Below are positions 25,080 to 37,303 of a stretch of 64,000 nucleotides of DNA, in pieces (positions within the stretch are counted from its first letter, which is position 1; the number at the start of each line of letters is the position of its first letter). The DNA is from Pachydiplax longipennis. Its lineage: Eukaryota; Arthropoda; Insecta; Odonata; Libellulidae. Below the pieces are notes generated by a model. The model was not told where the DNA came from. It ran no database searches and saw nothing but the letters and a program-made list of their open reading frames with translations. A program made the translations under genes and the position numbers. The stretch lies in contig JAVFKF010000045.1 of assembly GCA_036926295.1 (NCBI GenBank), forward strand, positions 496,001-560,000. Reading direction: 5' to 3'.

Positions 25080-28000
25080 ATACCATAAATCTATTAAATT
25101 ATGAACGTTTTGCAACAAAAGCGGTTAATAATTTCGAAACATTTCGAAAAATATGTGATTTTTAGTGTAACCGTTTCCGAAAATTTTCAAGTATCTCGAA
25201 AAATTTCACTTATTTTGACGTGAAAACTTTTTGGTATCTATGATTATTCGTATTTCCATTGAATTGAGAATGTTTCGCAAAAAAATCTCACGTAATTTCG
25301 AAATATAACGAAGAAATTGGGGTTTCGGCAGCTAGCGTTTCCACAATTTATGATATATTTGGAAAAAAAAGACGTTTTTTGAGCGGATTTTTTCTCAGCA
25401 TTTAAGATATACCATAAATCTATTAAATTATGAACGTTTTGCAACAAAAGCGGTTAATAATTTCGAAAAATTACGAAAAATATTTGATTTTTAGAGTAGT
25501 CTTTCCGAAAAGTTTCAATTATCTCGAAAAATTTCACTTTTTTTGACGTGAAAACATTTTGATATTCATGATTATTCGTATTTCCATTGAATTCAGAACG
25601 CTTCGCAAAAAAATCGCACGTTATTTCGAAATATAACGAAGAAATCGAGGTTTCGGCAGCCAGCTTTTCCACAATTTATGATACATTTGGAAAAAAAGGA
25701 CGTTTTTTGAGCGGATATTTTCTCAGCATTTAAGATATACCATAAATCTATTAAATTATGAACGTTTTGCAACAAAAGCGGTTAATAATTTCGATAAATC
25801 ACGAAAAATATGTGATTTTTAGAGTAACCGTTTCCGAAAAGTTTCAATTATCTCGAAAAATTTCACTTTTTTTGACGTGAAAACTTTTTGATATCTATCA
25901 TTGTTCGTATTTCCATTGAATTAAGAACGCTTCGCAAAAAAATCGCACGTAATTTCGAAATGTTACGAAGAAATTGTGGATTCGGCAACTAGCTTTTCCA
26001 CAATTTATGATACATTTGGAAAAAAAGGACGTTTTTTGAGCGGATGTTTTCTCAGCATTTAAGATATACCATAAATTTATTAAATTATGAACGTTTTGCA
26101 ACAAAAGCGGTTAATAATTTCGAAGAATTACGAAAAATATGTGATTTTTAGTGTAACCCTTTCCGAAAATTTTCAAGTATCTCGAAAAATTTCACTTTTT
26201 TTGACGTGAAAACTTTTTGATATCTATGATTATTCGTATTTCCATTGAATTGAGAACGCTTCGCAAGAAAATCGCACGTAATTTCGAAATGTAACGAAGA
26301 AACTGTGGTTTCGGCAGCTAGCGTTTCCACATTTTATGATATATTTAAAAAAAAAGACGTTTTTCGAGCGGATTTTTTTTCAGCATTTAAGATATACCAT
26401 AAATCTATTAAATTATGAACGTTTTGCAACAAAAGCGGTTAATAATTTCGAAAAATTACGAAAAATATGTGATTTTTAGAGTAACCTTTCCAAAAAGTTT
26501 CAATTATCTCGAAAAATTTCACTTTTTTTGACGTGAAAACTTTTTGATATCTATGATTATTCGTATTTCCATTGAATTCAGAACGCTTCGCAAAAAAATC
26601 GCACGTTATTTCGAAATATAACGAAGAAATTGAGGTTTCGGCAGCCTGCTTTTCCACAATTTATGATACATTTGGAAAAAAAGGACGTTTTTTGAGCGGA
26701 TATTTTCTCAGCATTTAAGATATACCATAAATCTATTAAATTATGAACGTTTTGCAACAAAAGAGGTTAATAATTTCGAAAAATTACGAAAAATATGTGA
26801 TTTTTAGAGTAACAGTTTCCGAAAAGTTTCAATTATCTCGAAAAATTTCACTTTTTTTGACGTGAAAACTTTTTCATATTTATCATTGTTCGTATTTCCA
26901 TTGAATTCAGAACGCTTCGCAAAAAAATCGCACGTAATTTCGAAATGTAAGGAAGAAATTTGGGTTTCGGCAGCTAGCTTTTCCACAATTTATGATACAT
27001 TTGGAAAAAAAGGACGTTTTTTGAGCGGATTTTTTGTAAGCATTTAAGATATACCATAAATCTATTAAATTATGAACGTTTTGCAACAAAAGCAGTTAAT
27101 AATTTCGAAACATTTCGAAAAATATGTGATTTTTAGTGTAACTGTTTCCGAAAATTTTCAAGTATCTCGAAAAATTTCACTTATTTTGACGTGAAAACTT
27201 TTTGGTATCTATGATTATTCGTATTGCCATTGAATTGAGAACGCTTCGCAAAAAAATCGCACGTAATTTCGAAATGTTACGAAGAAATTGTGGTTTCGGC
27301 TGCTAGCGTTTCCACAATTTATGATATATTTGGAAAAAAAAGACGTTTTTTGAGCGGATTTTTTCTCAGCATTTAAGATATGCCATAAATCCATTAAATT
27401 ATGAACGTTTTGCAACAAAAGCGGTTAAAAATTTCGAAAATTTACGAAATATATGTGATTTTTAGTGTAACCGTTTCCGAAAATTTTCCATTATCTCGAA
27501 AAACTTCATATTTTTTCACGTGAAAACTTTTTGATATCTATCATTGTTCGTATTTCCATTGAATTCAGAACGCTTCGCAAAAAAATCTCACGTAATTTCG
27601 AAATGTAACGAAGAAACTGTGGTTTCGGCAGCTAGCGTTTCCGCATTTTATGATATATTTGGAAAAAAAAGACGTTTTTTGAGCGGATTTTTTCTCAGCA
27701 TTTAAGATATACCATAAATCTATTAAATTATGAACGTTTTGCAACAAAAGCGGTTAATAATTTCGAAAAATTACGAAAAATATATGATTTTTAGAGTAAC
27801 CGTTTCCGAAAAGTTTCAATTATCTCGAAAAATTTCACTTTTTTTGACGTGAAAACTTTTTGATATCTAGGATTATTCGTATTTCCATTGAATTCAGAAC
27901 ACTTCGCAAAAAAATCGCACGTTATTTCGAAATGTTACGAAGAAATTGTGGTTTCGGCTGCTAGCGTTTCCACAATTTATGATATATTTGGAAAAAAAAG

Positions 28001-31000
28001 ACGTTTTTTGAGCGGATTTTTTCTCAGCATTTAAGATATACCATAAATCTATAAAATTATGAACGTTTTCTAACAAAAGCGGTTAATAATTTCGATAAAT
28101 CACGAAAAATATGTGATTTTTAGAGTAACCGTTTCCGAAAAGTTTCAATTATCTCGAAAAACTTCATATTTTTTCACGTGAAAACTTTTTGATATCTATC
28201 ATTGTTCGTATTTCCATTGAATTCAGAACGCTTCGCAAAAAAATCTCACGTAATTTCGAAATGTAACGAAGAAACTGTGGTTTCGGCAGCTAGCGTTTCC
28301 GCATTTTATGATATATTTGGAAAAAAAAGACGTTTTTTGAGCGGATTTTTTCTCAGCATTTAAGATATACCATAAATCTATTAAATTATGAACGTTTTGC
28401 AACAAAAGCGGTTAATAATTTCGAAGAATTACGAAAAATATGTGATTTTTAGTGTAACCCTTTCCGAAAATTTTCAAGTATCTCGAAAAATTTCACTTTT
28501 TTTGACGTGAAAACTTTTTGATATCTATGATTATTCGTATTTCCATTGAATTCAGAACGCTTCGCAAAAAAATCGCACGTTATTTCGAAATATAACGAAG
28601 AAATAGAGGTTTCGGCAGCCAGCTTTTCCACAATTTATGATACATTTGGAAAAAAAGGACGTTTTTTGAGCGGATTTTTTCTCAGCATTTAAGATATACC
28701 ATAAATCTATTAAGGTATGACGTTTTGCAACAAAAGCGGTTAATAATTGCGATAAATCACGAAAAATATGTGATTTTTAGAGTAACCGTTTCCGAAAAGT
28801 TTCAATTATCTCGAAAAATTTCACTTTTTTTGACGTGAAAACTTTTTCATATTTATCATTGTTCGTATTTCCATTGAATTCAGAACGCTTCGCAAAAAAA
28901 TCGCACGTAATTTCGAAATGTAAGGAAGAAATTTGGGTTTCGCAGCTAGCTTTTCCACAATTTATGATACATTTGGAAAAAAAGGACGTTTTTTGAGCGG
29001 ATTTTTTCTAAGCATTTAAGATATACCATAAATCTATTAAATTATGAACGTTTTGCAACAAAAGCGGTTAATAATTTCGAAACATTTCGAAAAATATGTG
29101 ATTTTTAGTGTAACCGTTTCCGAAAATTTTCAAGTATCTCGAAAAATTTCACTTATTTTGACGTGAAAACTTTTTGGTATCTATGATTATTCGTATTTCC
29201 ATTGAATTGAGAATGTTTCGCAAAAAAATCTCACGTAATTTCGAAATATAACGAAGAAATTGGGGTTTCGGCAGCTAGCGTTTCCACAATTTATGATATA
29301 TTTGGAAAAAAAAGACGTTTTTTGAGCGGATTTTTTCTCAGCATTTAAGATATACCATAAATCTATTAAATTATGAACGTTTTGCAACAAAAGCGGTTAA
29401 TAATTTCGAAAAATTACGAAAAATATTTGATTTTTAGAGTAGTCGTTTCCGAAAAGTTTCAATTATCTCGAAAAATTTCACTTTTTTTGACGTGAATACA
29501 TTTTGATATTCATGATTATTCGTATTTCCATTGAATTCAGAAGGATTCGCAAAAAAATCGCACGTTATTTCGAAATATAACGAAGAAATCGAGGTTTCGG
29601 CAGCCAGCTTTTCCACAATTTATGATACATTTGGAAAAAAAGTACGTTTTTTGAGCGGATATTTTCTCAGCATTTAAGATATACCATAAATCTATTAAAT
29701 TATGAACGTTTTGCAACAAAACCGGTTAATAATTTCGATAAATCACGAAAAATATGTGATTTTTAGAGTAACCGTTTCCGAAAAGTTTCAATTATCTCGA
29801 AAAATTTCACTTTTTTTGACGTGAAAACTTTTTGATATCTATCATTGTTCGTATTTCCATTGAATTAAGAACGCTTCGCAAAAAAATCGCACGTAATTTC
29901 GAAATGTTACGAAGTAATTGTGGATTCGGCAACTAGCGTTTCAACAATTTATGATATATTTGGAAAAAAAAGACGTTTTTTGAGCGGATTTTTTCTCAGC
30001 ATTTAAGATATACCATAAATCTATAAAATTATGAACGTTTTCTAACAAAAGCGGTTAATAATTTCGATAAATCACGAAAAATATGTGATTTTTAGAGTAA
30101 CCGTTTCCGAAAAGTTTCAATTATCTCGAAAAATTTCACTTTTCTGACGTGAAAACTTTTTGATATCTATCATTGTTCGTATTTCCATTGAATTCTGAAC
30201 GCTTCGCAAAAAAATCGCACGTAATTTCGAAATGTTACGAAGAAATTGTGGTTTCGGCAGCTAGCTTTTCCACAATTTATGATACATTTGGAAAAAAAAG
30301 ACGTGTTTTGAGCGGATTTTTTCTCAGCATTTAAGATATGCCATAAATCCATTAAATTATGAACGTTTTGCAACAAAAGCGGTTAAAAATTTCGAAAAAT
30401 TACGAAAAATATTTGATTTTTAGAGTAGTCGTTTCCGAAAAGTTTCAATTATCTCGAAAAATTTCACTTTTTTTGACGTGAAAACATTTTGATATTCATG
30501 ATTATTCGTATTTCCATTGAATTCAGAACGCTTCGCAAAAAAATCGCACGTTATGTCGAAATATAACGAAGAAATTGAGGTTTCGGCAGCCAGCTTTTCC
30601 ACAATTTATGATACATTTGGAAAAAAAGGACGTTTTTTGAGCGGATTTTTTCTCAGCATTTAAGATATACCATAAATCTATTAAATTATGAACGTTTTGC
30701 AACAAAAGAGGTTAATAATTTCGAAAAATTACGAAAAATATGTGATTTTTAGAGTAACAGTTTCCGAAAAGTTTCAATTATCTCGAAAAATTTCACTTTT
30801 TTTGACGTGAAAACTTTTTCATATTTATCATTGTTCGTATTTCCATTGAATTCAGAACGCTTCGCAAAAAAATCGCACGTAATTTCGAAATGTAAGGAAG
30901 AAATTTGGGTTTCGGCAGCTAGCTTTTCCACAATTTATGATACATTTGGAAAAAAAGGACGTTTTTTGAGCGGATTTTTTGTAAGCATTTAAGATATACC

Positions 31001-32000
31001 ATAAATCTATTAAATTATGAACGTTTTGCAACAAAAGCAGTTAATAATTTCGAAACATTTCGAAAAATATGTGATTTTTAGTGTAACCGTTTCCGAAAAT
31101 TTTCAAGTATCTCGAAAAATTTCACTTATTTTGACGTGAAAACTTTTTGGTATCTATGATTATTCGTATTGCCATTGAATTGAGAACGCTTCGCAAAAAA
31201 ATCGCACGTAATTTCGAAATGTTACGAAGAAATTGTGGTTTCGGCTGCTAGCGTTTCCACAATTTATGATATATTTGGAAAAAAAAGACGTTTTTTGAGC
31301 GGATTTTTTCTCAGCATTTAAGATATACTATAAATCTATTAAATTATGAACGTTTTGCAACAAAAGCGGTTAATACTTTCGATAAATCACGAAAAATATG
31401 TGATTTTTAGAGTAACCGTTTCCGAAAAGTTTCAATTATCTCGAAAAATTTCACTTTTCTGACGTGAAAACTTTTTGATATCTATCATTGTTCGTATTTC
31501 CATTGAATTCAGAACGCTTCGCAAAAAAATCGCACGTAATTTCGAAATGTTACGAAGAAATTGTGGTTTCGGCAGCTAGCTTTTCCACAATTTATGATAC
31601 ATTTGGAAAAAAAAGACGTTTTTTGAGCGGATTTTTTCTCAGCATTTAAGATATGCCATAAATCCATTAAATTATGAACGTTTTGCAACAAAAGCGGTTA
31701 AAAATTTCGAAAATTTACGAAATATATGTGATTTTTAGTGTAACCGTTTCCGAAAATTTTCCATTATCTCGAAAAGCTTCATATTTTTTCACGTGAAAAC
31801 TTTTTGATATCTATGATTATTCGTATTTCCATTGAATTGAGAACGCTTCGCAAAAAAATCTCACGTAATTTCGAAATGTAACGAAGAAACTGTGGTTTCG
31901 GCAGCTAGCGTTTCCGCATTTTATGATATATTTGGAAAAAAAAGACGTTTTTTGAGCGGATTTTTTCTCAGCATTTAAGATATACCATAAATCTATTAAA
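25080..32000. repeat. ~21-monomer block, copy 1 (middle domain)
   Basis: The block opens with the first A7 monomer (GAATGTTTCGC, TCTCACG, TTGGGGTTT) and the first TTTGATTTTTAGAGTAGTC B half. About 25,130-25,700 recurs at offset 6,902 bp, about 26,058-28,980 at offset 6,572 bp, and about 29,411-30,885 at offset 6,244 bp. These offsets are 21, 20 and 19 monomers. A one-base deletion at about 28,942 (TTTCGCAGC for TTTCGGCAGC) is private to this copy, and so is CAAAAAGTACG near 29,641. The last kilobase (31-32 kb) has A1, A5, A6 and A3-like monomers. Confidence 0.75.
27513..27526. other. Perfect 14-bp palindrome TTTTCACGTGAAAA in one B-half variant (representative)
   Basis: The B-half variant that follows most A6-type A halves reads TTCATATTTTTTCACGTG in place of TTCACTTTTTTTGACGTG. 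This turns the usual GACGTG into CACGTG and makes a 14 bp perfect palindrome when GAAAAC follows, or a shorter one when GAATAC follows (for example near 1900, 4525 and 7158). CACGTG is the core recognised by many bHLH proteins, including the yeast centromere factor Cbf1. Any binding here is speculation. The variant recurs many times, for example near 28,178, 34,087, 41,648, 45,921, 50,857, 57,700 and 63,944. Confidence 0.55.
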
Positions 32001-35000
32001 TTATGAACGTTTTGCAACAAAAGCAGTTAATAATTTCGAAACATTTCGAAAAATATGTGATTTTTAGTGTAACCGTTTCCGAAAATTTTCAAGTATCTCG
32101 AAAAATTTCACTTATTTTGACGTGAAAACTTTTTGGTATCTATGATTATTCGTATTTCCATTGAATTGAGAATGTTTCGCAAAAAAATCTCACGTAATTT
32201 CGAAATATAACGAAGAAATTGGGGTTTCGGCAGCTAGCGTTTCCACAATTTATGATATATTTGGAAAAGAAAGACGTTTTTTGAGCGGATTTTTTCTCAG
32301 CATTTAAGATATACCATAAATCTATTAAATTATGAACGTTTTGCAACAAAAGCGGTTAATAATTTCGAAAAATTACGAAAAATATTTGATTTTTAGAGTA
32401 GTCTTTCCGAAAAGTTTCAATTATCTCGAAAAATTTCACTTTTTTTGACGTGAAAACATTTTGATATTCATGATTATTCGTATTTCCATTGAATTCAGAA
32501 CGCTTCGCAAAAAAATCGCACGTTATTTCGAAATATAACGAAGAAATCGAGGTTTCGGCAGCCAGCTTTTCCACAATTTATGATACATTTGGAAAAAAAG
32601 GACGTTTTTTGAGCGGATGTTTTCTCAGCATTTAAGATATACGATAAATTTATTAAATTATGAACGTTTTGCAACAAAAGCGGTTAATAATTTCGAAGAA
32701 TTACGAAAAATATGTGATTTTTAGTGTAACCCTTTCCGAAAATTTTCAAGTATCTCGAAAAATTTCACTTTTTTTGACGTGAAAACTTTTTGATATCTAT
32801 GATTATTCGTATTTCCATTGAATTGAGAACGCTTCGCAAGAAAATCGCACGTAATTTCGAAATGTAACGAAGAAACTGTGGTTTCGGCAGCTAGCGTTTC
32901 CACATTTTATGATATATTTAAAAAAAAGACGTTTTTCGAGCGGATTTTTTTTCAGCATTTAAGATATACCATAAATCTATTAAATTATGAACGTTTTGCA
33001 ACAAAAGCGGTTAATAATTTCGAAAAATTACGAAAAATATGTGATTTTTAGAGTAACCTTTCCAAAAAGTTTCAATTATCTCGAAAAATTTCACTTTTTT
33101 TGACGTGAAAACTTTTTGATATCTATGATTATTCGTATTTCCATTGAATTCAGAACGCTTCGCAAAAAAATCGCACGTTATTTCGAAATATAACGAAGAA
33201 ATTGAGGTTTCGGCAGCCTGCTTTTCCACAATTTATGATACATTTGGAAAAAAAGGACGTTTTTTGAGCGGATATTTTCTCAGCATTTAAGATATACCAT
33301 AAATCTATTAAATTATGAACGTTTTGCAACAAAAGAGGTTAATAATTTCGAAAAATTACGAAAAATATGTGATTTTTAGAGTAACAGTTTCCGAAAAGTT
33401 TCAATTATCTCGAAAAATTTCACTTTTTTTGACGTGAAAACTTTTTCATATTTATCATTGTTCGTATTTCCATTGAATTCAGAACGCTTCGCAAAAAAAT
33501 CGCACGTAATTTCGAAATGTAAGGAAGAAATTTGGGTTTCGGCAGCTAGCTTTTCCACAATTTATGATACATTTGGAAAAAAAGGACGTTTTTTGAGCGG
33601 ATTTTTTGTAAGCATTTAAGATATACCATAAATCTATTAAATTATGAACGTTTTGCAACAAAAGCAGTTAATAATTTCGAAACATTTCGAAAAATATGTG
33701 ATTTTTAGTGTAACCGTTTCCGAAAATTTTCAAGTATCTCGAAAAATTTCACTTATTTTGACGTGAAAACTTTTTGGTATCTATGATTATTCGTATTGCC
33801 ATTGAATTGAGAACGCTTCGCAAAAAAATCGCACGTAATTTCGAAATGTTACGAAGAAATTGTGGTTTCGGCTGCTAGCGTTTCCACAATTTATGATATA
33901 TTTGGAAAAAAAAGACGTTTTTTGAGCGGATTTTTTCTCAGCATTTAAGATATGCCATAAATCCATTAAATTATGAACGTTTTGCAACAAAAGCGGTTAA
34001 AAATTTCGAAAATTTACGAAATATATGTGATTTTTAGTGTAACCGTTTCCGAAAATTTTCCATTATCTCGAAAAACTTCATATTTTTTCACGTGAAAACT
34101 TTTTGATATCTATAATTATTCGTATTTCCATTGAATTGAGAACGCTTCGCAAAAAAATCTCACGTAATTTCGAAATGTAACAAAGAAACTGTGGTTTCGG
34201 CAGCTAGCGTTTCCGCATTTTATGATATATTTGGAAAAAAAAGACGTTTTTTGAGCGGATTTTTTCTCAGCATTTAAGATATACCATAAATCTATTAAAT
34301 TATGAACGTTTTGCAACAAAAGCGGTTAATAATTTCGAAAAATTACGAAAAATATATGATTTTTAGAGTAACCGTTTCCGAAAAGTTTCAATTATCTCGA
34401 AAAATTTCACTTTTTTTGACGTGAAAACTTTTTGATATCTAGGATTATTCGTATTTCCATTGAATTCAGAACACTTCGCAAAAAAATCGCACGTTATTTC
34501 GAAATGTTACGAAGAAATTGTGGTTTCGGCTGCTAGCGTTTCCACAATTTATGATATATTTGGAAAAAAAAGACGTTTTTTGAGCGGATTTTTTCTCAGC
34601 ATTTAAGATATACCATAAATCTATAAAATTATGAACGTTTTCTAACAAAAGCGGTTAATAATTTCGATAAATCACGAAAAATATGTGATTTTTAGAGTAA
34701 CCGTTTCCGAAAAGTTTCAATTATCTCGAAAAACTTCATATTTTTTCACGTGAAAACTTTTTGATATCTATCATTGTTCGTATTTCCATTGAATTCAGAA
34801 CGCTTCGCAAAAAAATCTCACGTAATTTCGAAATGTAACGAAGAAACTGTGGTTTCGGCAGCTAGCGTTTCCGCATTTTATGATATATTTGGAAAAAAAA
34901 GACGTTTTTTGAGCGGATTTTTTCTCAGCATTTAAGATATACCATAAATCTATTAAATTATGAACGTTTTGCAACAAAAGCGGTTAATAATTTCGAAGAA

Positions 35001-37129
35001 TTACGAAAAATATGTGATTTTTAGTGTAACCCTTTCCGAAAATTTTCAAGTATCTCGAAAAATTTCACTTTTTTTGACGTGAAAATTTTTTGATATCTAT
35101 GATTATTCGTATTTCCATTGAATTCAGAACGCTTCGCAAAAAAATCGCACGTTATTTCGAAATATAACGAAGAAATAGAGGTTTCGGCAGCCAGCTTTTC
35201 CACAATTTATGATACATTTGGAAAAAAAGGACGTTTTTTGAGCGGATTTTTTCTCAGCATTTAAGATATACCATAAATCTATTAAGGTATGACGTTTTGC
35301 AACAAAAGCGGTTAATAATTGCGATAAATCACGAAAAATATGTGATTTTTAGAGTAACCGTTTCCGAAAAGTTTCAATTATCTCGAAAAATTTCACTTTT
35401 TTTGACGTGAAAACTTTTTCATATTTATCATTGTTCGTATTTCCATTGAATTCAGAACGCTTCGCAAAAAAATCGCACGTAATTTCGAAATGTAAGGAAG
35501 AAATTTGGGTTTCGGCAGCTAGCTTTTCCACAATTTATGATACATTTGGAAAGAAAGGACGTTTTTTGAGCGGATTTTTTCTAAGCATTTAAGATATACC
35601 ATAAATCTATTAAATTATGAACGTTTTGCAACAAAAGCGGTTAATAATTTCGAAAAATTACGAAAAATATTTGATTTTTAGAGTAGTCGTTTCCGAAAAG
35701 TTTCAATTATCTCGAAAAATTTCACTTTTTTTGACGTGAATACATTTTGATATTCATGATTATTCGTATTTCCATTGAATTCAGAAGGATTCGCAAAAAA
35801 ATCGCACGTTATTTCGAAATATAACGAAGAAATCGAGGTTTCGGCAGCCAGCTTTTCCACAATTTATGATACATTTGGAAAAAAAGGACGTTTTTTGAGC
35901 GGATTTTTTCTCAGCATTTAAGATATACCATAAATCTATTAAATTATGAACGTTTTGCAACAAAACCGGTTAATAATTTCGATAAATCACGAAAAATATG
36001 TGATTTTTAGAGTAACCGTTTCCGAAAAGTTTCAATTATCTCGAAAAATTTCACTTTTTTTGACGTGAAAACTTTTTGATATCTATCATTGTTCGTATTT
36101 CCATTGAATTCAGAACGCTTCGCAAAAAAATCGCACGTAATTTCGAAATGTTACGAAGTAATTGTGGATTCGGCAACTAGCGTTTCAACAATTTATGATA
36201 TATTTGGAAAAAAAAGACGTTTTTTGAGCGGATTTTTTCTCAGCATTTAAGATATACCATAAATCTATAAAATTATGAACGTTTTCTAACAAAAGCGGTT
36301 AATAATTTCGATAAATCACGAAAAATATGTGATTTTTAGAGTAACCGTTTCCGAAAAGTTTCAATTATCTCGAAAAATTTCACTTTTCTGACGTGAAAAC
36401 TTTTTGATATCTATCATTGTTCGTATTTCCATTGAATTCAGAACGCTTCGCAAAAAAATCGCACGTAATTTCGAAATGTTACGAAGAAATTGTGGTTTCG
36501 GCAGCTAGCTTTTCCACAATTTATGATACATTTGGAAAAAAAAGACGTGTTTTGAGCGGATTTTTTCTCAGCATTTAAGATATGCCATAAATCCATTAAA
36601 TTATGAACGTTTTGCAACAAAAGCGGTTAAAAATTTCGAAAAATTACGAAAAATATTTGATTTTTAGAGTAGTCGTTTCCGAAAAGTTTCAATTATCTCG
36701 AAAAATTTCACTTTTTTTGACGTGAAAACATTTTGATATTCATGATTATTCGTATTTCCATTGAATTCAGAACGCTTCGCAAAAAAATCGCACGTTATGT
36801 CGAAATATAACGAAGAAATTGAGGTTTCGGCAGCCAGCTTTTCCACAATTTATGATACATTTGGAAAAAAAGGACGTTTTTTGAGCGGATTTTTTCTCAG
36901 CATTTAAGATATACCATAAATCTATTAAATTATGAACGTTTTGCAACAAAAGAGGTTAATAATTTCGAAAAATTACGAAAAATATGTGATTTTTAGAGTA
37001 ACAGTTTCCGAAAAGTTTCAATTATCTCGAAAAATTTCACTTTTTTTGACGTGAAAACTTTTTCATATTTATCATTGTTCGTATTTCCATTGAATTCAGA
37101 ACGCTTCGCAAAAAAATCGCACGTAATTT
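32001..37129. repeat. ~21-monomer block, copy 2 with two single-monomer losses
   Basis: This is the counterpart of 25,080-30,885. Near 32,600-32,630 a hybrid A half joins the start of the 25,593-type monomer to the end of the 25,898-type monomer (GCGGATGTTTTC is shared with 26,041), and one monomer is missing. Near 35,640-35,660 the A7 monomer present at 29,187 is missing, and the sequence resumes with the TTTGATTTTTAGAGTAGTC B half. Shared rare markers confirm the pairing: CAAAACCGG (29,716 and 35,961), GAAGTAATTG with TTTCAACAATT (29,912 and 36,155), GACGTGTTTTGAGC (30,300 and 36,544) and CGTTATGTCG (30,549 and 36,793). Confidence 0.75.
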
Positions 37130-37303
37130 CGAAATGTTACGAAGAAATTGTGGTTTCGGCAGCTAGCTTTTCCACAATTTATGATACATTTGGAAAAAAA
37201 AGACGTGTTTTGAGCGGATTTTTTCTCAGCATTTAAGATATGCCATAAATCCATTAAATTATGAACGTTTTGCAACAAAAGCGGTTAAAAATTTCGAAAA
37301 ATT
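35003..37303. repeat. 7-monomer tandem duplication, copy 1 (2,301 bp)
   Basis: Positions 35,003-37,130 match 37,304-39,431 at offset 2,301 bp with only a handful of substitutions, for example GAAAATTTTTTGATATC at 35,082 against GAAAACTTTTTGATATC, and GGAAAGAAAGG at 35,550 against GGAAAAAAAGG. Order: A4, A1, A4, A2-like with GAAGTAATTG, A6 with GACGTGTTTTG, A4 with CGTTATGTCG, then a hybrid A1/A6 junction near 37,124. This is among the youngest duplications in the window. It overlaps the right part of the ~21-monomer copy 2, which it used as template. Confidence 0.85.
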
